Shown piece after piece: positions 1 through 11,100 of a stretch of DNA of 64,000 bases. Source of the stretch: Anoxybacter fermentans (GTDB lineage: Bacteria; Bacillota; Halanaerobiia; DY22613); contig NZ_CP016379.1 of the NCBI RefSeq assembly GCF_003991135.1, positions 2,728,001-2,792,000 of the forward strand, given 5' to 3'. Position 1 is the first letter of the stretch, and each line of letters starts with the position of its first letter. Below the pieces are notes generated by a model that had not been told where the DNA came from, made no database searches, and saw only the letters and a list, made by a program, of their open reading frames with translations. The position numbers and the translations under genes were made by a program.

Positions 1-33
1 TAGTCTTCTTATATTAACATACTTAAGATTTTA

Positions 34-240
34 CTGCAAAAAGCTAATTTTTCGCTCCAAAAGAAATTTTTCGAACCATCTAAAGCTCGATTTCCGCCGA
101 AATAAGGCTTCCTAATCAAAGGGCCCTCCTGGCCCTTGATTAGCTCATCACCTCCTGTGATGAGGCTTTATTTCGACTGAAATCTCACTAAGATGGCTTA
201 ACGAAAAATTTCTATGGCACTCAAAATTAGCTTTTTGCAG
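34..240 (+). repeat. Three-way-junction MITE-like element, copy 1 (full)
   Basis: A 207-bp element starting CTGCAAAAAGCTAATTTT and ending with its complement. The two arms, about 75 bp each, are imperfect inverted repeats. Between them lie two hairpins: TAATCAAAGGGCC with GGCCCTTGATTA, then CTCATCAC with GTGATGAG. The similarity continues a few bases outward (ATGATTnnA on the left, its complement on the right). No coding capacity. Defined here as forward orientation (GGGCC hairpin first). Confidence 0.9.
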
Positions 241-261
241 TTTAATCATAGATATATAAAT

Positions 262-458
262 TCTGACTCTGAGGAGTTATCAATTCTCCCCTATATCAAA
301 CCGTATAAAATTACCACCGGTTCACTTTCATTGTGTTCCAGATTCCCCCTTCAGCTTCCTTCAGACCCCACCGTTACCAATAATGCCCTTGCTTACAGGT
401 TGTCTTCCCGCTGGTTAGGCGACAGGGTTTTTTCAGCCCATCGGCTCAGCAAACATGA
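262..458 (-). other. Truncated group II intron RNA (domain I-like remnant)
   Basis: Read on the minus strand, this stretch has the look of bacterial group II intron domain I. It contains AACCAGCGGGAAGACAACC, then GTAAGCAAGGGC, GGTAACGG, TCTGAAGGAAGC and finally AATGAAAGTGAACCGG. The TGAAGGAAGC block and the GTAAGCAAGGGC block are what I recognise from clostridial introns. There is no reverse transcriptase ORF, no domain V, and the stretch stops at the neighbouring MITE-like element, so it is a dead fragment. Identification is from memory of the family and not from an alignment. Confidence 0.6.
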
Positions 459-474
459 TAGACTAACAAAAATA

Positions 475-503
475 GCTGTTGACATTTTAAACTTGTCAAC
501 AGC
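475..503 (-). terminator. Intrinsic terminator of the FG-GAP-like gene
   Basis: A 10-bp perfect stem (GCTGTTGACA / TGTCAACAGC) with a 9-nt loop lies 11 bp past the stop of the minus-strand gene and is followed on that strand by TATTTTTG. The same stem, GGCTGTTGACA, ends the hydrogenase operon at 20225-20255, so this is a reused terminator hairpin. Confidence 0.75.
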
Positions 504-513
504 CTATCTGTAC

Positions 514-1677
514 TCAATATTTAATCATCCAAAATTCTACTTTATAAACTTCATCACTTAAATTCGTATTTTCGCGTAAAAACATTGTTTCTAACAATCC
601 ATCATTATCAATATCTTCATTTACAAAATCATGTATAAAAACATCATCAGTATAACTCAAACTCAATTCTTCTATCCATGGTTTATAAACATATCTCCCT
701 TCTTCCCAAAATATTGCATAACCATTGGTCAATAGAATTCTTGGCCCAACCCCGGATTGAGAAGGAATATATCCTTCAATTCCAATCCTGGAAGAAAGTT
801 TAATACGGAATTTCTCACGCCCTGATTCAATACCATATATTAAATAAATATGTTCCACATAATTATCTACTTTTTTTATCGTCTCCAGCTCTTCATCATC
901 ATCCAAATCTACTAACCCAATATACTCATATTTATTTAATCTTTTGAATAATTCTGGATTTATTAACATTTTCGTTGAAGATTCTGGAAAAGCAATCTCA
1001 TTATTGACTATTTGCATGTGCTTCCATTCACCATATTTTGTTTCTACATAAATTTTTCTTTCATCAACTATCATAAATCTTTTGTGTAAAAAATCTCTAA
1101 TATCATCTTCATACATTAACTCCCATTTCTTTTTTATACCACCTTCATCATATCCAAAAACATACATATACGATTCACCTACATTTTCTACTTGAACAAG
1201 CAAATTATAGTTGTCTAATTTAATCGCATCAAACACACGACCTGGAATGTCTTCATTCCATATCAAATTTGCTTTTCCTTTCTCCAACTGAATTTTATAA
1301 ATATATATTTCTCCTAAGAATATATTTTCAAAATTCCTTACAACAAATAATTCATCATTTCCATCTTGATCAAAATCACAAAACCTAGCTAAAATATAAC
1401 CGTTAAACTCTGGTATAGAACTCCACTCAATCTCTATTTTTTTTACATTTTGAAAACTTAATTCATAAAGATTAAAAATATACCCATTAGGTGATAAATC
1501 ATCAGGAAATTTAGAAAGTCCTACCGTAAACAATAGTTTTCTATCCCCATAATTTCCAACTGCAAAACTACTGTCTGAATTTGTCCAAAATAATTCATAA
1601 TATGATTGTAAAGCATTCACCGGTACTGCAACTATAACCAACAGTGCAAGAAAAGCGATAATTACTTTAAATTTCAT
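514..1677 (-). CDS. Secreted FG-GAP/VCBS-like protein of unknown function
   Basis: 387 residues. The start is ATG behind AGGAGG. Residues 1-22 form a classical signal peptide (basic MKFK, hydrophobic core, then VNALQ), so the product is exported. The body holds at least three calcium-loop-like motifs of the FG-GAP/VCBS type: DFDQDGNDELFVV, DLDDDEELETI and DIDNDGLLETMFL. These typify beta-propeller blades of secreted proteins. No enzymatic motif is seen. The gene is the last minus-strand gene of the RHS/secretin region, separated from the orphan RHS tip by about 630 bp with no convincing gene. An extracellular ligand-binding or structural role is possible but not shown. Confidence 0.8.
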   Translation of the reverse strand: MKFKVIIAFLALLVIVAVPVNALQSYYELFWTNSDSSFAVGNYGDRKLLFTVGLSKFPDDLSPNGYIFNLYELSFQNVKKIEIEWSSIPEFNGYILARFCDFDQDGNDELFVVRNFENIFLGEIYIYKIQLEKGKANLIWNEDIPGRVFDAIKLDNYNLLVQVENVGESYMYVFGYDEGGIKKKWELMYEDDIRDFLHKRFMIVDERKIYVETKYGEWKHMQIVNNEIAFPESSTKMLINPELFKRLNKYEYIGLVDLDDDEELETIKKVDNYVEHIYLIYGIESGREKFRIKLSSRIGIEGYIPSQSGVGPRILLTNGYAIFWEEGRYVYKPWIEELSLSYTDDVFIHDFVNEDIDNDGLLETMFLRENTNLSDEVYKVEFWMIKY

Positions 1678-2160
1678 TTGTAAAACCTCCTCGCATATAA
1701 TTAATTAAGCAAAGTTTTATAACTGAAAACATTGTAACTTAAAAGTTTCTTCTTTCTAATTTTTCAAATTGTTGTCCAGGTAATTTTAAAGCCATGTTTT
1801 TCCAAAAACCTGAATTTATCTTACACACTCCTTTATAGCCCTTATAGGAATCAGTGATAATTCTTTTTCTCATTATTCCCTTTATTCAAATATCTTCTAA
1901 CTAAAGGTGTATCTCTTTTCATAACAGATAATTCTACCTCTATTTATTTTTTTTGAGTCTAATTCCAAATAAATTATTAAACCTATTAAATTTTCTTGAT
2001 AAAAACAATCTCTTGACCTTCATAAACAATAATAATTTTAAATAACTAACCACTGATATAGAAACTACATCTCTTCTATTCACTTGCTTCCATTGTTTTA
2101 AACTAATTGTTTTTATTAAAGTTAAATTTATTACTTTAAAACATCCTATCAATAGAAACA
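1678..2160. other. Gene-poor AT-rich spacer
   Basis: No convincing gene. Two small minus-strand frames are open. One is 44 codons (1739-1873, product beginning MRKRIITDSYKGYKG). The other is 73 codons (1940-2161, rich in Lys, Leu and Phe). Neither has a strong ribosome binding site or a recognisable domain. They may be decayed coding sequence, since the RHS locus next door shows other signs of rearrangement. Confidence 0.4.
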
Positions 2161-2227
2161 TTGGTAGTGATTGGCATGAATTTCTCTATATCCTGGCAAA
2201 AACCAACATCCTGTCAATCACTACCAA
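2161..2227. repeat. 13-bp perfect inverted repeat
   Basis: TTGGTAGTGATTG (2161-2173) is matched perfectly by CAATCACTACCAA (2215-2227) around a 41-bp spacer. It lies about 85 bp past the orphan RHS stop on the minus strand and could act as a transcription terminator, although the following T-run is weak. It could also be the ends of a small relic element. Confidence 0.6.
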
Positions 2228-2312
2228 TTTAATTTTTTATTATTAATTAAATCAATTCACCCCCTTCATTAATCTTTCTATATAATCCATAAATTACTTA
2301 TTGCTTATATCA

Positions 2313-4307
2313 TTAAAATAATGCATTCTCAGAATAAGGAGGTTGTGGGTCAGTACCATATTTATATGCTTCAAAAACTCTTTTTGCATAATTGAAGGCT
2401 TTTTCACCTGATCCATTATATGCCAATACTGGTCCAAACCACTCTGTTCCATAATACTTGGTACCTTCATCTATATATTCCTTATTCTTATCATACCATT
2501 TTGTTTTGTTATCCCTATTCCATTGAACATGACCAACCTTCTCATATAACCATCTAATTCCACCAGCTATATTCTGATTTACATCTGACCAGTCTTTAAC
2601 GTTTACTGGTAATATTTTTCGATTCCGTAATTCATCTATAGACCTACCTTCTTCTAATTGCATCAAACCTCTTCCTGGCCCACCTCCATCCTCCTCAAGA
2701 TTCGGAACAAAATTACGATTTTCACGTGCAATTAATGCCTTAACCAAACTTGGATCCAATGGTTCAATTTCATAATTAGACTTCTTTTTCCATCTATCAT
2801 TAAAATAATTTGTCCAGGCAATTATTTCACGGTCAAACCTATTAAGTTTTTCATCCTTATATTTTTGAATATTGGTATTCTCACCATATATACTGACATA
2901 ATTAATCGCCATTTGTAAATCCTGGTCAGAAACACTATCTGGATCTTCTCTATATTTATCCATTGTCTTATAGTGGTATTCAATGTCAAAATATTTTTCA
3001 AATTCTTGCATATATTCTTCCTGCTTCTGTCTATCAATTCTTATCACAGGTATGTCTAATCCATCTTTAATACCTGCAGCTGTAGTAAATCCAATATCAT
3101 TATTTATTCTCTTTATTTGTAATTCCAGATTCAACATACTATCCACTTCTTCTACTGCTTTTTCAACTTCCTTATCGATAATTTCTAAAGTTTCCTCTTG
3201 TTTTGAATTCAACTTCATCCTCATCGCTCTTAAAGTCTCCTGGCCAACAATACCATCTACTGTAACTCCTAACTCAGCCTGGACTTCCTCTACTGCCATT
3301 TTAGTCTCCTGACCATATATGCCATCTACTTTGACATCCTTTCCAAACCCCTCATTAAGTATCGTCTGAATTTCTTTTACCTCTTCTCCCTGAGATCCAA
3401 AGCCATATATCTTTCCACTTTCATTAATCAGTTCATCTAAATCATCCAACATATCCCGTATTCCTGCTTCTGGATCTTCAGGAATTCCTACTACTGGCTC
3501 TATCGGATCTGTAACATAAACGTCGATATCATACCCCAATGGATCTTCAAATCTTACTGGATTCTGATATGCATACATATATCCATGTAGGGTTCGGGGA
3601 TCACTTAAACGACCCCTGTAACGATCTCTCTGAATCCATTGACCTGTCACTGGATCATAATCTCTTGCTTTGAAGTGATACAATTTTACCTTTGTATCAT
3701 AAAACTTCTCTGTCAATCCATGATGATTGTATGGCTCCATCACTCCTGCATAAACTTCTCCAAAAGCATCATACCTGTACTTAAATAAACTGTTACCTGA
3801 TCTATCAGTTATATCCATCACATTCCTGTTTACATCATGATGGTAAAAGAACAGAAATCCTCTTGTATTGGGCTGATAACCCTTAAGTTTCCTATCATGA
3901 TAACCATACATCTTCCTGGCAATAATATTGCCATTACCGGTAAAATATTCTGCTAATGGTTGAATGCCTCCACCATGCTGATCATATTCTGCCAAAAGTC
4001 TATTACCATCATATACATACACCGTCTTCTCCCATCTTAATTGATTCGATGTATGCCAGTAACTCTCCTCTCTTTTTATTCTCCTCCCTAAAGCATCATA
4101 GCTATACTTAACCTCTGTTCCATCATCAAATAGTACCTGGCTCAATCTATTCGCATAGTCATACTTGTAGGTAACTGTCCCTTCAGGAGAAATCTTCTGT
4201 ATTCGATTCCCTAACTTGTCATAACTAAATATCTGCACAAATTGGGTCTCTCCTTCAATATCAAATGAAAGAGAGACCCACTTATAATTAATTCTTATTT
4301 TGTTCAC
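2313..4307 (-). CDS. Orphan RHS tip: RHS core, peptidoglycan-binding domain and lytic transglycosylase-like domain
   Basis: 664 codons from a GTG with no good ribosome binding site. Residues 1-14 look accidental. Residues about 22-255 are the end of an RHS protein: a few YD repeats and the RHS-associated core ending FEDPLGYD. This part is almost identical at DNA level to 5836-6520 of the giant RHS gene upstream. After the core the sequence is unique. Residues about 300-372 form a PG_binding_1-like domain with two copies of a VDGIxGQET motif. Residues about 515-655 resemble a lytic transglycosylase: ALIARENRN with a candidate catalytic Glu, then GRGLMQL, NIAGGIRWLY and LAYNGSGEKA. This is typical of an orphan toxin tip cassette. 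It could enter the full-length gene by recombination in the shared core. Whether it is expressed on its own is doubtful. Confidence 0.8.
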   Translation of the reverse strand: MNKIRINYKWVSLSFDIEGETQFVQIFSYDKLGNRIQKISPEGTVTYKYDYANRLSQVLFDDGTEVKYSYDALGRRIKREESYWHTSNQLRWEKTVYVYDGNRLLAEYDQHGGGIQPLAEYFTGNGNIIARKMYGYHDRKLKGYQPNTRGFLFFYHHDVNRNVMDITDRSGNSLFKYRYDAFGEVYAGVMEPYNHHGLTEKFYDTKVKLYHFKARDYDPVTGQWIQRDRYRGRLSDPRTLHGYMYAYQNPVRFEDPLGYDIDVYVTDPIEPVVGIPEDPEAGIRDMLDDLDELINESGKIYGFGSQGEEVKEIQTILNEGFGKDVKVDGIYGQETKMAVEEVQAELGVTVDGIVGQETLRAMRMKLNSKQEETLEIIDKEVEKAVEEVDSMLNLELQIKRINNDIGFTTAAGIKDGLDIPVIRIDRQKQEEYMQEFEKYFDIEYHYKTMDKYREDPDSVSDQDLQMAINYVSIYGENTNIQKYKDEKLNRFDREIIAWTNYFNDRWKKKSNYEIEPLDPSLVKALIARENRNFVPNLEEDGGGPGRGLMQLEEGRSIDELRNRKILPVNVKDWSDVNQNIAGGIRWLYEKVGHVQWNRDNKTKWYDKNKEYIDEGTKYYGTEWFGPVLAYNGSGEKAFNYAKRVFEAYKYGTDPQPPYSENALF
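4244..4279 (-). terminator. Hairpin at the RHS recombination joint
   Basis: GGGTCTCTC and GAGAGACCC pair around an 18-nt loop. On the minus strand the hairpin follows a 28-codon fragment and is followed by a short AT-rich stretch. It sits at the point where similarity to the giant RHS gene begins, so it probably ended an older upstream gene. Confidence 0.45.
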
Positions 4308-4374
4308 TCAGTTTTCTTTCTATTACTCTTTGGAGTTCAATGATTTCTTCATCACTTGAATCATATTGCTTCAA
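4288..4374 (-). pseudogene. Possible 3' fragment of a small Spo0E-like gene
   Basis: A 28-codon frame preceded by a stop encodes DSSDEEIIELQRVIERKLSE. It vaguely resembles the C-terminal helix of Spo0E-like small regulators (SDPEVIELSQ-type). A MITE-like element lies 18 bp upstream and the orphan RHS frame overlaps its end. It has no proper start or ribosome site, so I read it as a remnant. The family assignment is weak. Confidence 0.25.
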
Positions 4375-4391
4375 CTAATATAAAGGCCAAA

Positions 4392-4598
4392 CTGCAAAAA
4401 GTTAATTTTTCGCTCCTTGAGAAATTTTTCGAACCATCTAAAGCTCGATTTCCGCCGAAATAAGGCTTCCTAATCAAAGGGCCCTCCTGGCCCTTGATTA
4501 GCTCATCACTTCCTGTGATGAGGCCTTATTTCGGCGGAAATCTCGCTAAGATGGTTTAGCGAAAAATTTCTATGTCGCTCAAAATTAGCTTTTTGCAG
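4392..4598 (+). repeat. Three-way-junction MITE-like element, copy 2 (full)
   Basis: 207 bp, forward orientation, complete with both inner hairpins. It lies 39 bp beyond the stop of the small membrane protein gene, between that gene and the orphan RHS tip, so it may mark where the orphan cassette was separated from the main operon. Confidence 0.9.
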
Positions 4599-4637
4599 TT
4601 TTATCATTAAAAAATAATATAAATCACCTATTTAAAT

Positions 4638-5108
4638 TTATAATTTTATTCCTATATCTTGTAATAATTTATATATTTCATCATCTACCTTTAATAATAA
4701 ACCTTGAATTTTTGCTTTATAAATATCTTTTTCATCTTTTGATACAAACCAATACTTATAAAAATATAACTCCCGACTCTTATGCGAATATCCTATTATT
4801 AACTTTTCATCATAAATTCGGACATGAAAAACAACTGGAAATATACTACTATTATAATATTCAACTTTATATTTCTTTTGTTCATAATTATTTAAAATTA
4901 TTCGCTTCAGCCTAGTTATTTCATCCAAATTCAAAGTACGAAAAGTACTCCATTTTTGTACTTTTACATAATCTATTTTATTCACCCTTTGAATAAACAA
5001 TTTTTCACTATCTAATTGTTTATTTCTATTATTAATATATAATACAGATAATAAACAAACTACAATCAAAATAATCAACATACTTATAATACTTCTTTTT
5101 CCATTCAT
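4638..5108 (-). CDS. Small membrane-anchored protein downstream of the giant RHS gene
   Basis: About 156 residues from the ATG at 5108, which has AGAGGTGAT just upstream. A GTG three codons earlier overlaps that ribosome site and is less likely. One N-terminal membrane segment follows a basic NGKRS (SMLIILIVVCLLSVLYI). The rest is a charged extracytoplasmic domain with no family I recognise. It starts 25 bp after the RHS stop and is surely co-transcribed. Position suggests an immunity protein or partner for the RHS tip, but no sequence feature proves that. Confidence 0.65.
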   Translation of the reverse strand: MNGKRSIISMLIILIVVCLLSVLYINNRNKQLDSEKLFIQRVNKIDYVKVQKWSTFRTLNLDEITRLKRIILNNYEQKKYKVEYYNSSIFPVVFHVRIYDEKLIIGYSHKSRELYFYKYWFVSKDEKDIYKAKIQGLLLKVDDEIYKLLQDIGIKL

Positions 5109-5133
5109 CAGTATCACCTCTTAAATAATTCAA

Positions 5134-8100
5134 TTATTGTGCAGGTTTTATTATAATTATATCTTTTATTACTGAATAAGAAAGTGGTATTATTAGTCCT
5201 TTATCAGTTGCAGGCATTGGAGGTGCAAAAAATACTTCTAACTTAGTTGGTTCTTTCACCTCGATAGTTATTCGTTTTTCCCATATTATAGTTTTTTTTG
5301 GTAATGTTAAATATTGCCTTTCTAAATCTTCTTTTACAAACCACAAACCTTCTATTTTATTTTCATCAATACTTAACTCTATCATGGGAAGGTCCCCCTC
5401 CTTAGGATTATAATCAGAGCTACTTGCATAAGCATTAACCCAAATATCTACTTTGCTTTCTTCCAAATAATCAATTTCTACAGAAAATCTCATAGGTTTA
5501 CTAGATATTAATATACTTCCTCCGATAATTGTCTTCTCTGGGACTACTCCTGATCTGTTATCTGTTGTATGACTATCAAGATTTATTCCCAATAATGTTT
5601 GCCCTATCTCTTTTTCATAATAAATTTTATCTCCTGGTTTAGGTTGATTATCTACTATTGTCGAATAAACTTGAACTAATGAATTTCCATCATCACTTAA
5701 CTCATCATCTTCATTCGCCCCATTTTCGTATATATCCCCTTTATCTACCTGAATTTGATTATCATCCATCTCGCAAATAGCAGCCTCTGGATCCTGAATT
5801 GAAACTGTCGGATCTGTAATAGGTTTATCAACATCATACCCCAATGGATCTTCAAATCTTACTGGATTCTGATATGCATACATATATCCATGTAAGGTCC
5901 GGGGATCACTTAAACGACCCCTGTAACGATCTCTCTGAATCCATTGACCTGTCACTGGATCATAATCTCTTGCTTTGAAGTGATACAATTTTACCTTTGT
6001 ATCATAAAACTTCTCTGTCAATCCATGATGATTGTATGGCTCCATCACTCCTGCATAAACTTCTCCAAAAGCATCATACCTGTACTTAAATAGACTGTTA
6101 CCTGATCTATCAGTTATATCCATCACATTCCTGTTTACATCATGATGGTAAAAGAATAGAAATCCTCTTGTATTGGGCTGATAACCCTTAAGTTTCCTAT
6201 CATGATAACCATACATCTTCCTGGCAATAATATTGCCATTACCGGAAAAATATTCTGCTAATGGTTGAATGCCTCCACCATGCTGATCATATTCTGCTAA
6301 AAGTCTATTACCATCATATACATACACCGTCTTCTCCCATCTTAATTGATTCGATGTATGCCAGTAACTCTCCTCTCTCTTTACTCTCCTCCCTAAAGCA
6401 TCATAGCTATACTTAACCTCTGTTCCATCATCAAATAGTACCTGGCTCAATCTATTCGCATAGTCATACTTGTAGGTAACTGTTCCTTCAGGAGAAATCT
6501 TCTGTATTCGATTCCCTAACCTGTCATAAATATATCTCACATCCCCTGCCTGAATCAACTGGTTTGCTGCATTATATTGATACAATGTCTCTACCCCATC
6601 CTGACTCTTTCTTATCATATTTCCTACTGCATCATATTCATAAGTCACTACATTAAATGGCAATGCCAGATAATCAAAGTTTTCTGCCGGGTCTGGTTGA
6701 TTATCATTATCTTTCTGATTTTTACCCTTACCTTTTTCTTTCTCATTTCCACCTATAGGTTGAGTTATCAACTGAGCGTCCCTGATCGCTGTAATCTTCT
6801 CTACTGGATAAATTACTTTTGTTAATCGATAATTTGCATCATATCTGTATAAAGTCACTGCCCCATCCTCTTCTGTACATTTTAAGATATTCCCTACTAA
6901 ATCCCTTTCGTAAGTAAAACTTGAAAGAACTCCATATGGGCCACGGGTAACTATGCTTTTTATCTGGTTCATTTCATCATAACTGTACTCTGTCACTACT
7001 CCATTGGAATATTTCATACGTGTCAAATTGTTGTTTGCATCATACTCATATTCTGCATAATGATTCGTCGGTAGATTGGCCTTGACTAATCTGTTCAAAG
7101 CATCATACTCATAGGAAATTACTGAGCCTTTTGGTGTTGTCAATGTCTTTAAGTTCCCTACAGCATCATAACTGTACTGAATCTCTGTTCCCAATGTCTC
7201 ATTTCTGGCCTTTATCTTCCGCCCTAACTTATCATAACTGAATGTCTGTACAAATTCTGGACTTTCAGCTCGAATTATACGACCCAATGGATCATATTCA
7301 AATTTCTCTTTCTCTCCTGTCTGATATTCAATTTGAATTAGCCTATCTAGCGGGTCATAAGTGTAACTCGTCCTTCTACCCTCTGCATCAATCTTAAAGG
7401 CCAAATTACCTACCGGGTCATAGTCATATCTTGTCTCATTTCCCAATGGGTCTATCTCCAGAATCAATCGATCAAGGGCATCATATTGATACTCTTTTGT
7501 ATGACCATTGGCATCTACAATCCTGGTCAGCATTCCCTCTGGATCATATTGATATACCGTAGTATATCCCATTGCATCGGTTACTTCTATGAGTTTATTT
7601 AGAGAGTTATAGCTCATCTTTTTCACATTCTCCAATGGGTCAATAACTTTTACCAGATTTCCTATCTTATCATATTCATATTCATACTCCCCACCATTAG
7701 CCTCAATTATCTTTGTCAAACGATCAAGCTCATCATATTGATAGACTGTTATATTCCCTTTCGGATCTTTAACCTGAATCAGGTTTCCTACAGCATTATA
7801 CTGATAATCTGTTACATAACCAAGAGCATTTATCTCTGCAATTCTACGATTTAAACTGTCATATTCATATTCCGTCTTCCTGCCCAATGGATCAATCCTG
7901 GCTATCAGGTTTCCGTTTGGATCATACTCATATCTTGTCTTATATCCCATTGCATCTGTTTTAGCTACCAAAAGCTGCCGGGCATCATATTCGTATTCTG
8001 TTACATTACCCAATGGGTCGATAACTTTTGCTAAATCACCCAATGGTGTATATTGATACTCTGTCCTATAATCCATTGGATCTGTGATACTTATCAACTC

Positions 8101-11100
8101 CCCTGCAAGGTTATATTCATACCTATAGGCATAACCCCTTGCATTGATCTTTTTAACCGGTAGTCCCAGAGCATTATATTCCCAGCAGGTCTCATTACCC
8201 AGTGGATCAATCTTTTTAATCAATTCTCCTACCCTGTTATAGCTATAACTGGTCTTTTCACCGCCGAAGTCAACCATTTCTATAATGCGATCCAATTGAT
8301 CATAAGCATAGCTCTTGGTATAACCTGCCGGATTGGTGATCTGTACCAGGCGATTGAGCTTATCATATTGATATTTTGTCTTTTGACCATTATAATCAAT
8401 TACTTCCGTTACTTTACCGGCCCAGTTGTAAGAAAATTTCTTCTCATCTCCCAATGGATTTATAATCTTTGTAACCCTATCTAGTGGATCATATTCATAT
8501 CTGGTTATCCGCTGTAGTGGATCAATAACTTCAATAATGTTTCCTACAGCATCATATTTATACCGGGTTTCATTTCCTTTCGGGTCAATCTTTTTTACCA
8601 ACCTGTTAAGTGGGTCATATTGATATTCATACTTAAAGCCTCTCGGATCTACTTTAGCAATCAGATTTCCTACCGGGTCATATTCAAAAACTGTCTTATA
8701 ACCGGCCCTATCTACTTTCTCTACTAACCGTCCCAATGGGTCATATTTGTATGTTACTGCATTCCCTAAATGATCTTTGACTTCTATAAGTTCTCCCCGC
8801 AAATTATATCTATAGTGAGTCTCTCTACCCAATGGATCTATCTCTTTTACAACCTGATCCATTGGATTGTATGCATATTTATACTTCCCTCCTGAAGGAT
8901 TTATCTTTTCAATTAACTTATTAACATCATTATAGGTATATTGTGTAACCCGCCCTTCAGGATCAACTTTTTTAATCAGATTTCCTACTTTGTCATAAAT
9001 ATAGGTCGTAATACCCCCCAGAGGATCTTCTATCCTGGTAATTTGGCCCCGATAGTTGTAACTAATATTTGTCTTTGCACCGTAAGGATTAATTATACTG
9101 ATTACACGGTCCAGCGGATCATAAATATATTCATATACCCCACCATCTGGATTAATCTTTTTTACAATCTTTCCTGTTCCATTATATTCATATTTATAAA
9201 CATAATTTGCAAAATCCTGCCTCTCTATCAGATTTCCCAATGGATCATATTTGTATCTGGCTACATTTCCACGGGGATTTATCTCTTCAATCAAATTTCC
9301 TAATTGATCATATTTATATTCAGTACTATATCCCTTTGCATCAGTAACTTTTACCAATCTATTTAAAAGGTCATATTGATAGATAGTCTTATTATTGGCA
9401 GCATCGGTCTTTTCGATCAAATTGCCAACTTTATCATAACGGTATTGAACTCTGCTGCCTAATGGATCTATTTCTCTGATTAGCCTGTCCAACTGATCAT
9501 ATTCATACTGATAATGATAACCTAAAGGATCAGTTGCTCTGATAAGATTGCCTGCCTTATCATATTGATATACATACTCTCCTCCATCTGGCTGAATCTT
9601 CTTTATCAGCCGGCCTACCGGATCATATTCAAACCGTATCTCGCGACCCAGTGGATCTTTTATCAAAGTTTGATTTCCCAAAGGATCATACCGATATTCT
9701 TCTTTTCGACCCAATTCATCAATCACCTGAACCAACTGCTGTATTTCGTTATATTTATAATGTTTTACATTCCCGTCCGGATCTGTGACTGATGCCAGTT
9801 TTCCCTGTGGTGTATAAGTATATTTCGTTGTCTGGCCCAATGGATCAATTATACTGATTAACTGCCCTTTTTTATCGTAAATATAACGGGTTACATGTCC
9901 TTCTTCATCTATAACTTTCTCAATCTGACCAAGTGCATTGTAACTATACTGCTTTTTCTTACTCAATGGGTTTATTTCAGCAACCAGATCCCCTCTCTTG
10001 TTATACTGCATCTGATATTCATTACCGGCTGGGTCAATATACTTCACCAGATTTCCAACTGCATCATACTGATAACTTTCTTTCTGCTTCAGTGGATTTA
10101 TCTTTTCAACTAACTGCTGCCGTCTGTTATATTTATAAGTGGTAATTCCACCGTTTAAATCAACTTTTTTAACAATCTTTCCGGCATAATTATATTTATA
10201 GCTCATCTGATCACCCATTGGATTTATAATTGCCGTTACCCTACCCAGAGGGTCATATTGATATTGGGTAATTCTTCCCAATGGGTCTATCTCTTTTATT
10301 TTTTCACCATACCTATTATACTCATAACGCATAGCTTCATTTAATGGGTTAATTTCCTGAATCAGATTATCCATCTCATCATACTTATACCGGGTGAAAT
10401 TTCCCAATGGATCTACTTTTTTAATCAACCTTCCAGCAATATCATATTCGTAAGTAACTTCGTTGTTCTCAGGATCTATCTCTTTTATTAAACGTCCCAT
10501 AGCATCATAAATGTATTGATAAATATTTCCCTCTGGATCAATCTTTTTGATCATCTTACCTACCGCATTATACTCATACCTGGTTGTATAGTTTAACGGG
10601 TCAATGATTTTTACCGGCAAATCTCTGCTGTTATAGACAATTCTGGTCTCTCCTCCCAAAGGATTGATCTCACTTATAACATTTCCAACTTTATCATATC
10701 TATACTGGGTAACTTCTCCTTCAGGGCCAGTCTTTTTGATCAAATTGCCATTTTTATCATATTCCATTATAATAGTACCGCCCGATGGCTGAATAATCTT
10801 TTTCACCTGCCCGAGAGGAGTATATTCATATCTGGTAACAGCCTGTAAAGGATCAATTTCTTGAATTAACCGATTTAATGCATCATATTTAAACTGGATT
10901 ATTCCTCCATCAGGATTATGAACTTTCAATAGGTTACCATTCTTATCATATTCATAAGTATATTTATAGCCCGCAGGATCTATTTTTTCGATTAAATTTC
11001 CAACCCTGTCATATTTCATAGTAGTAATCCTTTCCCCATCCTGAATCTTAATCAGTTGATCCAGTTCATTATAGGTATAGACAATATTCCTGCCATTTGG

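Noticed and set aside
214-561. 115-codon plus-strand frame
   Set aside because: It begins inside MITE-like copy 1, crosses the intron fragment and terminator, and has no ribosome site or domain.
1940-2161. 73-codon minus-strand frame
   Set aside because: Starts inside the 13-bp inverted repeat, no ribosome site, composition typical of AT-rich noncoding DNA; kept only as a remark on the spacer.
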